A DNA stretch of 64,000 bases. Source: Melanocharis versteri (taxonomy: Eukaryota; Chordata; Aves; Passeriformes; Melanocharitidae). Below the pieces are notes generated by a model. The model was given only the letters and a program-made list of their open reading frames with translations. It ran no database searches and had not been told where the DNA came from. The translations under genes and the position numbers were made by a program. This document shows, one piece after another, positions 49,701 to 61,204 of the stretch (within the stretch, counting starts at the first letter, position 1; each line of letters starts with the position of its first letter). Location: positions 1,610,683 through 1,674,682 of the forward strand of contig VZTG01008661.1 of assembly GCA_013397845.1 (NCBI GenBank). Direction: 5' to 3'.

Positions 49701-51529
49701 TATGATTGGCTTACTTTTCATAGTGCATGTGATTTTTTTGTGGAGCCCCTCTGTCCCTTTTTAAGCGCAAACAAGCTACATTTCATATAGCTTTATTAGC
49801 AGGGCATATAACGTCATACAGTTTTGTACTGCTTGAAGGTGGGAGCTATTTCACCCAGCAGTTCAAATGCAGTGAGGGGAAAGGCCTTTTGGGGAAGCCA
49901 TCTGCTCAGAGTTTAGACTCAAAAGAGTAGAGAAAGATGTTATTAAGGTAACTGATCACCACAGGCTATGAGCCACCAACAGAACAGGACCATAAAAACC
50001 CCAAGGTATCTTCAGCAGAGATAAACTTTCCTATCATTATGCGCAGTGCTGGTGAAACCTCATCTGTGTTCTAGTCATCTGTATTACAGAGGAATATGCT
50101 ACTAGAATGTTCAGATGAATGGAGAACCAAGTGTAAAATAGGATGAGAAAAACTAGGGTGCTTCAGTCCACAAAATGAGGAGTGGCAGTATGAGTTCTCC
50201 TTTTTAAAATGAGGAAAAAACCGGGAGGTGAATAAGAGTAAACTGGACTCACAAGCTGTACTGGTACAAGAACAAATCAATATAAACTGCTCAAGAACCC
50301 AGTCTGGATAAAAATTAGAACATTTCCAAATGCCAATGAAATAAAGGTCTGGAACATTCTTTCATGAGAGTTAAGGGGAGCAAAAAAAATTAATGGTTTT
50401 TTGAGTGGGTTTTTTGGAGCTGGTGAAAATGATTGTCTAGAAGATTGCCTACAATTTTGGGGTGCAAAGTACAGGGATTTATGGACTCATAGACTTTTGA
50501 GATTTTTAAGGATACCACTGCAAGCAAATGTGGAAAGCTTCCAATTTAAAGTAGCAGCATTTAACATTTGCACAAAGGAAGCTGTGATTTGTCACCATGA
50601 TCAAAAGTGCTTTTAATGCTATATCCAATTTCTTATCCTGGTTAAAATCAGGTGCTTTAAGAACTGCTTCCTTCAGCAACAAACATCTATTTATATGCCC
50701 AGTTTGAGTGTGGAAGCACTAGATAAACATAGATGCAAGCAATGCATCTGATGAGACTGGTCTTAGCAAAGTCAAAACAGGCAGGCCAACAATAAATCAG
50801 CTGTGGAGCAACCTGATTCCTTAATGGAAAGATAGATGAATCCCACAGTGAGCTTAGGTTTAATGGCACTGTAGCAGCCCCCCTGTACATATGCAATAAA
50901 CAGTACAGAACTCAGTAAAATATTTATCTGGATGAATTATGAAGGTTCTAACACAGTATCAAAACATGAGCTTTCATACCCTACAAGCGTATGAAAAATT
51001 TTTAGGTGATCCTTATAACACTTGGATTTTTCCAGGTGTCTGTGTTAAAGTAGTTGCAGCAGAATCTGTTAGTTTATTAATACTTACTTGAACACCAGCC
51101 ACTGCCTATTGACTGCTTGAGATAAAAAACCAAAACCACCTTAAGGAGATGAAGACATTCAAAGCATATTGAAAGAAAGTAAACATCAGTGTTGCTTCCC
51201 AATGCTGTGCTATAAAGAGACTGCAAGTGAGTTTAAAGCAAATTGCTTTGCAAACACAGGGTTCAGTTGCTACACACAGAAGCTCTAAAATCTGTCCTGG
51301 GACATCATCTGGATTAACATGCAATATTATCAGGCTGATGGATAGTTTTGAAAGCTCCATCATTTCTCCAATACTGATGTCAGAGTGCTGCTCTTTAATT
51401 TAATCACAATATTGAATGGGGATCCCTTCACCTTATGTAAAATTAAGTCATATCACTAACTGTAACATGATTTTATTTTATTGTAGTAGTCTTGCCTCTA
51501 ATATGTATAAAATCTAGAATAGCATATTT
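43781..51529. other. Gene-free sequence between CpG island and retroviral cluster
   Basis: AT-rich with no supported exon, RNA gene or clearly identified repeat. Open frames such as those around 44871-45275, 46519-47067 and 47541-48077 have no recognisable motifs. The segment around 49640-49800 has some LTR-like features (a run ending CCCTTTTTAAGCGC) but cannot be assigned. Confidence 0.45.
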
Positions 51530-51870
51530 GCATGTTGTTTAGGGCGTGGCAATGGTACCATAAAAACACCAAGCCAGTACTCCCCAGCTGGAGCCCTCCC
51601 TGGGCTCATGGGTGGCTGGGGCATTGCTGCTCTTTCAATGCTGTACTGGGCAGGCTGGAACTCCAGTGGGAACTTGAGCGGAAGGGACTGTGACATGAAT
51701 GAGTGTGTGATGGAGCAGAGATCCACCTGCAGTCCATGGAGAGTCCCCAGCCAGAGCTCGTGGATGCCTGGAGGAAACTGACACTCAAAGGATGAGATGG
51801 GGAGTGGGTAATGAAGTTGTATTGAAGAGTGTGGGACCTGGGCATGATGCAAATAGTATGGAATGGGCGG
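51530..51870 (+). mobile_element. Retroviral LTR-related fragment
   Basis: The part at about 51700-51790 (GGAGCAGAGATCCACCTGCA, then GTGGATGCCTGGAGGAAACT) matches the repeated 'ggagcag...gtggatgcc' region of the long LTR at 59665-60711. The flanks on either side are diverged. It abuts the next LTR directly. Confidence 0.45.
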
Positions 51871-51875
51871 TGGAA

Positions 51876-52459
51876 TGTGCTGGTTTGGGCTAGGACAGAG
51901 TTAATTTTCTTCACAGTGGCTGGTATGGGGCTATGTTTTGGATTCATGCTGAGCACAGGGCTGATAATATAAAGATATTTTTGTTATTGCTGAGCAGGGC
52001 TTACGCAGAGCCAAAGCCTTTCCTGCTTTTTGTAGTGCCATGGTGGTGAGGGGTACATGGGAGGATGGAAGGAGACACAGCCAGGACAGGTGACCCAAGC
52101 TGACCAAAGGGATATTCCAAACCATATGGCATCATGCTCAGTGTATAAAGTGGGAGTAGGAGGAAGAAGGGGGTGTGTTTGGGGTGATGGAGTTTGTCTT
52201 CCCAAGTCACTGTTACCATGATGGGGCATTGCTCTCCTGGAGATGGCTGAACACTTGTCCAACCATGGGAAGCAGTGAATTAATCCTTATTTCGCTTTGT
52301 TTGTGCATGGGGCTTTTGCTTTCCCTATTAAATTAGTTTTATCTCAATCCACAAGTTTTCCAGCTTCTCCCCTTCTGATTCACTCCCTGATCTCATTGAT
52401 GGGGGAGTGAGCAAGCAGCTGTGCCAGGCTTGGCTGCTGGCTGGGGTGAAACCACAGCA
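51876..52459 (+). mobile_element. ERVL-like LTR, near full length (about 584 bp)
   Basis: Begins TGTGCTGGTTTGGGCTAGGA and ends GAAACCACAGCA. It contains a TATA-like TATAAAGTGGG near 52145, and CCCTATTAAATTAG followed by TTATCTCAATCCACAAG, a U3-R-U5 order that reads on the plus strand. Related copies are at 27092-27419 and, reversed, 61841-61935. No target-site duplication is evident on either side. Confidence 0.88.
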
Positions 52460-52865
52460 GGGCTACCGCATGAACAATCTCCTGTTTACTTTGTTCAAAA
52501 GCTTGTTGTTGTTCAGGACCCCACTTAAAATTGTTCTCCCGTTTCACATGATGGAGAGGGCTTACAATCTGATTCTGGAACACGCATCCTCCAAAAACTC
52601 GCAGTGCCTAGGAAAGCTTGTGTTTCCTGTTTGCTGGTTGGTGGGGACATAGCTGCTATTTCATTGACCATGTCCTTTGGAATCTGGCAACGTCCATCTT
52701 GCCATTTTACTCCTAAAAACTGAATCTCCCAGGGAGGTCCCTTGATCTTGCTTTGCTTTGTAGCAATACTGGCCTTCAGGAGAATCTGGATTATTTTCCC
52801 CCTTTTCTCAAAAACTTCTTTTGTAGTGTTGCCCCATACGATGATGTCATCAATTCACTGCAAGT
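52460..52865 (-). pseudogene. Endogenous retrovirus pol (reverse transcriptase) remnant, broken
   Basis: The minus strand encodes the C-terminal part of a reverse transcriptase domain, ending at a WGPEQQQAF block that typifies the connection region of avian ERVL-type pol. An IDD motif of the catalytic YxDD box is visible near 52850-52861, but the tyrosine position is a TGA stop. Most of gag, the rest of pol and env are absent. The fragment is antisense to the LTR it touches on the left. It is a non-functional fossil. Confidence 0.8.
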
Positions 52866-52879
52866 GCTCTGGAGCTTCC

Positions 52880-53122
52880 CCCCTTCCCAGTGCAGTCTGA
52901 CTCGACTGCAGCCACACCACGCTAGCCCAGCTGCTCACTCCACCTCGGAACCGGCGTACCCCACAGCTGCCCCCGCCACCTTTACTTGACCAGAAGGAAC
53001 CCCTTCTCCCTTTCCCTGCTCCCAGCAACGATGTGGGATGGTGTAGAATAACCTCCAAATCCTGGCCATGCTCCGTCCTGGCTACTGCAAAAATTAGCTC
53101 TGTCCTAGCCAGAGTCAGGACA
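52880..53122 (-). mobile_element. ERV LTR fragment, reversed
   Basis: Read on the minus strand from 53122 it begins TGTCCTGACTCTGGCTAGGA, then ACAGAGCTAATTTTTGCAG and TGGAGGTTATTCTACACC. This is a start similar to, but a different subfamily from, the LTR at 51876. It runs in the same direction as the pol remnant, so it may be the 5' LTR of that provirus with a large internal deletion. Confidence 0.65.
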
Positions 53123-53399
53123 CTGCCAAACTACTAAGTGTCCATGGAATTCCAAAATGATTGGTACTGGCATTCTCTCATCAGCTCACCGTGATTCACT
53201 CATCTCTCACCATGGTACCCAGTGGGAGCTGTGGCTCAGTTGCTGAATATCTTCAGTTCCTCTCTATGGAGAGGAGTCTCTTTCCATGCAACAACTTCCA
53301 GGATGCAGGACAGACTGTTTCCCATTAAGACACCAGAGCACATTGCAGCTGGGGAAGTCTGGCATGGGAATTTGGCCTACTGTGGAAAGAGATGAGATC

Positions 53400-53470
53400 C
53401 CAGAATCATAGAATCATTTAGATTGGAAAAGATCTTTACGATCAGCAAGTCCAATCCTAAAGACATTTAG
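53400..53470 (-). mobile_element. CR1 LINE 3'-end fragment
   Basis: CAGAATCATAGAATCATTTA, then GGAAAAGATCTTTACGATC and AAGTCCAATCCTAAAGAC: the reversed terminal 70 bp of CR1. Confidence 0.8.
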
Positions 53471-54499
53471 TCTATAATCTCAAAATAATATCCAGAACCT
53501 CAAGAGATTTTTGCCCCAATGTCAGAGCAACCTGAAGAAAATCCCCTAGATTCTTCTAGATTGAATTTCTTCTGATATCTTTTTCTCTCCAGACTGTAGT
53601 TCTGTTCTTTTGATCTTTCTCTTCTGCTAAGTATTTCGTTGTTTCTACTCTTTATCTCTATTTTGGAGTGAAACAAATGTCAAACTTATTACCAGGACAC
53701 AGTGCCATTTTTTGACTGAAACTAACAAACGTTCAATGGCATTTATTGTGGACTCAATAGAGTATGTGAAACACAGAACAGATGTGACCAGTATCTCGTC
53801 AGGCCACAAAATTTTCTCTTTCCTGTAAAATACATAATCTAGAGCAAATTTTCCCTGTATTCACCCAAAGGCAGGGTAAATCTAGATTTATTTAATTTAA
53901 AATAATGATATTACTGTAGATCACAAATGAACTTCCATTCTTACCTGGCCACTTTGGTGCACGTATTCTGGTCGTGTATGAGCAGTTCACAAACTCTTTT
54001 TGTATCTTGCTTAACAGTACTGTGAAACATTATTCACCCTGTCTTATAAATGGACGATGTAGATACTGGTGTCTAATGAGACTTCCAAGATCAGAAAATC
54101 TGAAACAGAATGCCTAAAATGCCTAAATCGCAATATAATGTTCTAGCCCCACCCAATGATTCCTGGTTTGTCTTATTGCTCAAAGCAAAGAGAGGAAAAA
54201 ATGGAAGAAGAGTTTGGAAGACCCAGCACAGCTTTTCATCAGTACACACCTTCTCACATCCAGTGGAATTCAATTGGAGGCTTAAAACCATTCTGCCATT
54301 CTAGACTTATCCGCAGGTGTGGCAGTGGTCAGCCGCTTGGCTCAAGAACCTCACAACAACCACCCGCCAAACTACAGCCATTGGGCTAACCTGGCCACTG
54401 CCCCACCTTCCCAAGGTTAGGGAGACTTGCTTCACCCCTTCGTAGAAAGATGCAACTTTCCCATCTCATTACGAAGTTTATCTTGATTATGACGTTTAT
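53471..54499. other. Gene-free sequence
   Basis: No gene is supported. The part from about 54300 to 54480, next to the LTR that follows, could be retroviral internal sequence, but no recognisable gene or polypurine tract is seen. Confidence 0.35.
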
Positions 54500-55059
54500 T
54501 TGTTATATCATTATTATATTTTGTTGTTAATTGTACCATATTTCCCACCATCCTCCGCTCCATTTCCCGCTCTGTCTTATGTAAATCCTCTTGGAATTCC
54601 CCTAACTTTCCTACCCCAGTTATGAATATGTTAATATCCCCCAGAAAGTTCTAAGTTCCTAAGTTGCTGGTTGGTTGTTGTTGTAAGTTACACCCCCATT
54701 GTATTTTGATTGGATGGTTCCTGTTGTCTGTTATGTTTCCTCCGCCCCCCGTGCCAGCCAGGCATTGGCAGATCTCCCTGTAACCACTCCCCTTTATTCC
54801 CCCTTAAAAGTCGCTGTAACCCTTTGTCTGGGCTCTTCGTGCCCCCTTCCTCCCCGCGTTGGCTTTCCCTACACCTCTCAATAAGCCCTTTCTTCCTCCA
54901 CCCACGAAGAGTCCCTCTCGTTCCTCCTAGCCCTTCTGCGCCTTTTCCACTGAGCCCTGGTCGTGCCCTGGCTGCGTCCACGGCCAGGACTCCGCCCTTG
55001 CTTTGCGACCAGTCTCGCAGCCCCGAGCCAGCCGGGTTTGTTGTTGCGGACCCCTTACA
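54500..55059 (+). mobile_element. Retroviral LTR of a different family
   Basis: Promoter-like CCCTTAAAAGTCGC near 54810, a poly(A) signal variant in CTCAATAAGCCC near 54880, and a GC-rich U5 ending GCGGACCCCTTACA at 55059. Four bases on, GGCGCCCTGCACGGG resembles a lysine-tRNA-type primer binding site. The left edge is uncertain. No coding region follows. Confidence 0.6.
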
Positions 55060-55080
55060 TCGAGGCGCCCTGCACGGGCA

Positions 55081-58000
55081 AGGGTCACACCGCAACACAC
55101 AGGGTAGTCTCCATATATGAGACTGGCTCCTTTCATTACCCATTGGACAAGATGGCAGTATTCCCTGACTTTTGCATGGTCCTGCATAAAGGTCATTCAT
55201 CATTTGGCTTTTATTATTAGAATCTGTTTCCACAGAAGAAGGAAATCTGGCAAAAAGACAGAATTGTTTCCTAACCATCATGAGAAAATGCTGTGAAACC
55301 TTTAACGTAACCCTGAACAGCTGCCAGTTCCAGAGACAGGAGATGCATCATCTGAATTTAAACTTCTGTTCTCCCCACAAGCAATAAGCACTGTAAGCAC
55401 TGCAATACAGATAAATACTGATGAAATTGGATACAGTTATTCAAATTATTCAAATTTTAAAATAAATCAATCATTAAAACCAAGTTTTTCACTGATTACA
55501 GTGTGCTGGGAACACATCCTCCAAACTTTGAGAGCCTAATCCAAAACTCACCAAAATCAAAGAGGATCAGATTGTTGTTCCTTCAAGACTGCAGCATTAA
55601 ACATTAGACATCAATAAATAAGCATAAAAGTGTATTTAAATAAATTACAATTAGACTTACAAGTTAAATTTTATAAAGATGCTCTGGGAAGATTTCTCTT
55701 GCTTATGTATTGCTTCATTTGAACTGCTAAGAAGAAATGGAATTACTTGAACAGATGGAACAATTCTGTTTATTTGCAGGTGATAACACACTGTTTTCAC
55801 TTGCTATCTCTGTTGCTACAAAGTCTAATTAGTACTAGTGTATGGTTGCACACCAGAGAAAATTTCCTACCTTCTTACAACACCACTTACTCACTAGAGA
55901 AGTAAAAGATATTGCAAGGTCTCCATGACGCTACATAAATAAAGACATAATTCCAAATCAGAGAAATATGAGTATAAATCCAGAGAAGAGTTGGTAGTCA
56001 CTAAGGAAAAGATATCTGTCTGAAGAGAAGGAGGATTGAAGATGAGACAAAAATACAAAAAGATTCTCTCTGTGTGACCCATCTGTATGACAGGAACTAC
56101 TTTATGTGTCCATTACTTTGAGGGATATAAATGTGCAATAGCATCTTTAAATATAGACAAAGAGAGTGAATGAGAGGGAAGAGTAAAATGTGTTTGTCTA
56201 TATTTGAAATAGAACTAGATCATAGATTGTATTTTCAATTTAAGAACGAGTCATTCTTTCCTTGTTTATTACAGTCATCAAGTAACCATATATAACTCCA
56301 TATAGACAAAGAGAGGGTTGTATGGGGGCAGCAATTATTAATGGACATTACTGAATGATAAATAAAGAGCTAGCTCAGAACTGGTATTCATTGCACACAG
56401 ATGTCTGGACCATGGGCAGATGTCTTAAATCGTCTACACAAAGCGCTTTTGTACTATCACAGTAATCTAAATTGCTTTGCATTTGGTTCCAGGCATTTCC
56501 ACACACTGCTCTCCACCACACATAAATTCCTATTCTCAAATCCCATCTAGGCTTCAAGGGCCAAATTACTTCCTGGTATAACACTTTGGCTTAATTTGCC
56601 TCAGTATTATCGATGCAGACAAACTTAGAGACTGGTGTTCTCAGTCACAGGAGATCTTGTGCATAGCTCTTTAAGTTATGGTGCTGGTTCTGGGGAGGGC
56701 ATCCACTGCTCCTGGAGCACCATGTTGAAGGAGATGAAAACACGAACAGGAAGAAGGAGGGGTGATGCCCTGGCTTCATGCGTGCTCTGTGTGGACATTA
56801 TGGTCATGACCAACACTCTTGAGGGGAGGCTTGCTTCAAAGGTCCTGCTCTTCCCTATTCAGAGAAAGGACTGCCACAGCCTGCCCTCTAAAGATGTAAC
56901 TCAGGACCTCTGTCCTTTTAAATGCTGTCAATCATCATACCTACCGCCCTGGGCTACAGGGGAGCTCAAAGAAAACCACCCATAACTCTGAGACAGGCAC
57001 TTTCCTGACTCCCTGAGGTCTTAGAACTACTGCGCTCCCACAGCAGGACTGTGCTTCACTGCAAAGCGAGTCAGTGATGATTTAGGAAATAATTCGTATC
57101 CCCAGAGGAGGCATATCTTGCAGCAGAGACAGCTCAGCATAAGTTGCCGAGTTTTAGTTAATGGCCTCATTCTATCTAATGTGTCTGCTCTTGCAGATAT
57201 CACTTACAGATGAACTGTGTTTTCTGTTTCCCCATTTTTTTTTTTAACATGAGAAATATTTGAATTAGGCTAGCACATAAACACTGTCTAGGAACAGATT
57301 CGTGGGAGGATGAGTTGACAGAGACAGATGGAGCAGTAGTTTGACTATTTTATTTTGCATTGCAACCCTATGAAGAAAATGACTGATGCATTTCCTGGTG
57401 AATATTTTACAAGGGTCACTTTATAAGGGTGAGATTGCAAAATCTCTCTCACTTTTACTATTCCTGTTAGCATAGAATTATCTTTGATGTTAATTTAGTA
57501 TGCATTTTTTCATGCAGTCAAAATAGCATTCAAGGTTTATTTACCAGCCATATTATATTGTATGGACCTCCTTTTGTCCTTCTTGCTCTCCTGCATGCTG
57601 TGGGAGAGCTGTCAGGTATCAGCTGAAAGGCTGGTAACATTAAGATACCCTGTACATAGTTGTTAGCACTGAGAGTGAGCATAATATTACATCCCTTCTT
57701 CCTCTTCTTGCCCCGATACTGACTGAAAGGCCAAAAGGAATTCTTTTTCTGTTATACTGGACATATTGACCATACAGTTTGAGTAAAGCCTTTTCGATTT
57801 CACTTAATCTTTAGCAATTAAAACTGTGACATACAAGACTTCTTGCTTTCTTCCACATCCCAGAAACATAAAAGCATACAGAAATTAATCTACAGTTGAT
57901 GGGTAAAAGAAAAAGAAAAATAGGGAAACGAAGAGTGACTGAGAGTGACTGTGTGGGTAAAATAGATGAGTGATGCTTTCAATAACACTGTGATAAGGTT

Positions 58001-58734
58001 GTGCTGTAGCAGAACTACTGCAATTCTTCTTCCATTGTGGTAAATTGTTGTTAATTACTGTGATACTGTTTAAATTGCAAGGAGTGAATAAGACACCTCT
58101 AGAATGCCATTTGGCCCTACAACCTCAGCCTACAAGTGAGTATTGGCAGATTGAAGAATTAAGAGGAACACGGCTGGAAGCTGTTTGGGATGGAAAAGCA
58201 TAAGCAACTTTGACACTGCCATCAGCCAAGGTTACCAATACTTGTGATGTGTTTGTCAACAGTGCAGATCTTCAAATGTCGAGTGGAGTTGATACAAACT
58301 AGATGAAATTTCAGGCAGTTCCTTGGTGGCACCTAAAATCAAGTTTGGGAAAAATGGAATAACCCTTTTGTAATATTGTAAAAGCACACTGCGCGGTGAA
58401 ATAAATCCATAACTCAAATGGTCTCAGCTCTAGCAAAAATAAACAGGGTCATACTATCCAATATTTAAGCCCTGACTGCCTGATCATGGGCTTATTTATT
58501 ATTAAAACACATTATTAATATAATGTCCTCGGTGGATAGTGCTTCTCAGGAAAACTCCTTCTAAAGTTAAAAATCTGTCACATAGGGAATTTCAGAAGGA
58601 AACGACTGCAACACAAACTAGTTGGGAATAACACCTGCTTCTGGAGCAAAATCTAATATTTCGGAACACGGCAAACTTCGGGTTTCACATTCGATAAATT
58701 TTTTTGATACTCTTGGAGATGTGGGAGGGGTTCA
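55081..58734. other. Gene-free sequence
   Basis: AT-rich, without supported exons or identified repeats. TATAGACAAAGAGAG occurs twice, near 56152 and 56301. Confidence 0.5.
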
Positions 58735-58990
58735 GTGAGGTCACCCGTGGCAGCAGCACGAATACACGCCAGTTTAAGACAGTCCTGTGCGATCTTTGCC
58801 GGGTGAAAGGACGAGCCCGGAGCAGCAGCCGCCGCCCGGGCTGCGCTGCCGGGAAGGCGCCGGGAGCGGAGGGAGCGGCTGGGCGATCCTGCGGCTCCCT
58901 CTCCAGGACATCGGGCTGAATTACAAATAAACCCTCCGGCTCCGCGACTCCCGCTGCCTTCTCATGAGCCAAGGAGGAGCGAACCGCAAG
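58735..58990. promoter_or_regulatory. Small orphan CpG island
   Basis: About 250 bp rich in CG dinucleotides (for example CCGCCGCCCGGG near 58830) inside AT-rich DNA, 2.2 kb upstream of the egg-coat gene's TATA box. No coding exon is recognisable. It could be the promoter of an unannotated transcript in either direction, an enhancer, or a distal 5' exon. Confidence 0.5.
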
Positions 58991-59664
58991 TGTCACAGGC
59001 ATAGACCTGGGACAGAATAATCCCCAATATAAGGTTCGTTTCGATATGAAACGCAGTGAGAGAGGGATTCAGGCAACTCTGAGCACTCTTTGGAAACGCT
59101 GCCAAGCACCAATGGTGCTCAGCACTTACAGTGTGAGCAGACACCACAGTACCCCCTTTGCTCGCTATGTGATCCAGCCATGCTCTGACCATCAGCAGCT
59201 CAGCTCAGCAGCCCCAGGAGCACCCTGCTCCCACACATCACTCACGGGGACCAGAGTGCACTCCTGCTCACACGGTGGGAAACTGTCTCTGACCCAGACT
59301 AAGGGCCAAAGGTGTAACTTCTCTGCCTTCAGCATGCAGCAAAGGCAGGGTCCTTTTCTCAGATCTGTTAGTGGTCAGATTCACCTCTCCATTGGGTTAA
59401 TATTCTCCAAATTTGAGGATAATTTCTGCCCTAGGTGTTCTACACATCACCCAATAAGATAGTTCTTCATTTAGTTTGTGACACCCATCAGTCTCTAGCT
59501 ATGTTCCCTTTTACTGCTAATTTTGACCACTTATTTTAAAGGTCAACAGTTCCTTTCTGTTTTGTTAACCCAATTGCCTTTAAATCTGTATTTGATACAT
59601 TTGCTGCTGGCAGACTTCGGCTGTCCAGGGAAGGCTATGCAAAATCCTCCACAGAGAAGGCAGG
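58991..59664. other. Gene-free sequence between orphan CpG island and LTR
   Basis: No gene or recognised repeat. Frames of about 70-140 codons in this area have no recognisable motifs. Confidence 0.4.
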
Positions 59665-60711
59665 GTGAACAGGCTTTGGGCAGCAAGATTTTCATAGCAG
59701 GGGGCCTACCAGGGTGGCTTCTGTGAGAAGTTGCCAGAAGCTTCCCTCATGTCCAACATCCAAGACCAGCCAGCTCCAGGACAGACCCGCTGCTGGCCAA
59801 GGCTGAGCCCATCAGGGATGATGACAGCATCTCTGGGATAACAGAGTTAAAAAGGGGAAAAAAGCCCTATGCAACCGCAGCCAGGAGAGAGGAGAGAGAA
59901 TGTGAGAGCAACAGACCTGCAGACCCCCAGGTCAGTGCAAGAGGTGCTCCAGGTGCCACAGCAGAGATTCCCCTGCAGCCCGGGGTGCAGCCCATGGTGA
60001 GGCAGCTGTGCCCCCAGAGATCCTTGGGATCACAGAGATTCACCTGCAGGAGGATCCCACCAGAGCAGGCGGATGCCCAAAGGAGACTGTGACTGTGAGA
60101 AGCCAATGGTGGAGCAGGCTCCTGGCAGGATCTGTGGCCTATGGAGAGAAGAGCCCACACTGGAGCCGGTTTGTCGCAGGACTTGTGACACTGTGGGAGA
60201 CCCACACTGCAGCAGGCTGCTCCCGAAGGACTGCATCCCCTGGGAGGGATCACATTGGAGCTGTTTGTGAAGAACTGCAGCCTATGGGAAGGACTCACGC
60301 TGGAAAAGTTCATGTAGGACAGTTTTCTGTGGGAGGAACTCCACACTGGAGCAGGGGAAGATTGTGAGGAATCCCCCCCTGAGGAGGAAGGAGTGGCTGC
60401 AGCCACCATTCTCTGTCACCCTCTGTCACTCTGCTGCTGGCGAGGAGGAGAGAGAAAAATTGGAAGTGGAGTGCAGGAAGAAGGAATGGGTAGGGGGAAT
60501 GTGCTTTTAAGATCTAGTTTTTATTTTTCATTATCCTACATTTATTTGATTGGCAATAAATTAGACTAATTTCCCCAAGTTGAGTGTTTTGCCCATAATG
60601 GTCACTGGATCTCTCTGTTCTTATCTCAGCCCACGAGCCTTTCCTTACATTTTCTCTCTCCTCTCTAGCTGAGGAGGGCACTTGGCATTCAGCCAGGGTC
60701 AACCCAGCACA
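59665..60711 (+). mobile_element. Long avian endogenous retrovirus LTR (about 1.05 kb)
   Basis: An internally repetitive LTR. A 'gtgagaag...ccagaagcttcc' start region is followed by many variants of a 'gaccca-cactggagcag' unit (60000-60360). The poly(A) region holds GGCAATAAATTAGACTAATT (about 60550) and the end is GGGTCAACCCAGCACA. Recognised from the common bird-genome family. Its 5' edge is approximate and no target-site duplication could be identified. It ends 450 bp upstream of the egg-coat gene's TATA box, in the same orientation. Confidence 0.75.
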
Positions 60712-60775
60712 TAAGAGCACAGTAGCTGCAAAAAAATTGATTTCCTCATGCTCTACTAGAACAGCACCAGTTTCA

Positions 60776-60912
60776 CAGGATCACAGAATACTCTGAGTTG
60801 GAAGGGAACCACAAGGATCATGAAGTCCAACTCTTAGTTGAATGGCCCATAGAGGGATCAAACCCACAGCCTTTGCATTACTAGCACCCTGTTCTAACCA
60901 AATGAGCCTTGA
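60776..60912 (-). mobile_element. tRNA-derived SINE with CR1 tail (passerine SINE type)
   Basis: On the minus strand the head resembles an isoleucine tRNA: TTTGGTTAGAAC corresponds to the A-box region, and GGGTTTGATCCC (60854-60865 reversed) to the B box. It is followed by GGGCCATTCAACTAAGAG and a CR1-type 3' end, GTTGGACTTCATGATCCTTG...TATTCTGTGATCC. This layout matches TguSINE1 of songbirds as I recall it. Confidence 0.8.
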
Positions 60913-61000
60913 GAACCTGATAGTTGGGAGCTGACAGAGATAAAAATAGAGAGTCCCAGGAACCAAAGTAGGAGCAGATTTAAACAGTAAAGCAGACAAT

Positions 61001-61006
61001 CAGGTG
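61001..61006 (+). promoter_or_regulatory. E-box CAGGTG, candidate FIGLA site
   Basis: CAGGTG lies about 185-190 bp upstream of the predicted start site. Established knowledge: mammalian Zp1-3 promoters carry an E-box about 200 bp upstream, bound by the oocyte factor FIGLA. A second E-box, CAGCTG, is near 61032. Any six-base site can occur by chance, so the argument rests on spacing and gene type. Confidence 0.35.
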
Positions 61007-61160
61007 ATATGAATTACAGGTTCATGATTAGGAGGATAAACAGCTGAAAAAGGGTTTCATCAGTATAAAGATGGCAGCCTTTCTATTTAACCCAAGGCTA
61101 AAAGGGCAGAAAGGCTTTGATTTCTATGCAAAACTGACAAAGGAGCTTTTAGTGTGGTGC

Positions 61161-61168
61161 TATAAAGG
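61161..61168 (+). promoter_or_regulatory. TATA box of the egg-coat gene
   Basis: TATAAAGG stands 44 bp before the start codon, predicting transcription start near 61191 and a 5'UTR of about 15 nt. Very short leaders behind a TATA box are usual for zona pellucida genes. Confidence 0.6.
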
Positions 61169-61204
61169 AAGAAGCACCACGCGTGGAGGCTGAGCAAATG
61201 AACA

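Noticed and set aside
54688..55281. 197-codon minus-strand frame
   Set aside because: Overlaps the LTR U3-R-U5 and its GC-rich end. No protein motif.
59867..60409. 180-codon minus-strand frame with repeated motifs
   Set aside because: Lies wholly inside the long LTR. Its repetitiveness comes from the LTR's own repeat units.
60840..60912. Possible tRNA-Ile gene on the minus strand
   Set aside because: The tRNA-like part has degraded arms and runs straight into a CR1-type tail, so it is a SINE head, not a functional tRNA.
43781..61000. MSGN1 (bHLH) gene, expected near KCNS3 by synteny
   Set aside because: No basic helix-loop-helix coding segment is visible on either strand. It must lie outside the window if present.
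61198..61200. Earlier ATG as start of the egg-coat protein
   Set aside because: Weak context, within about 10 nt of the predicted cap, and its frame gives no signal peptide and ends in exon 3.
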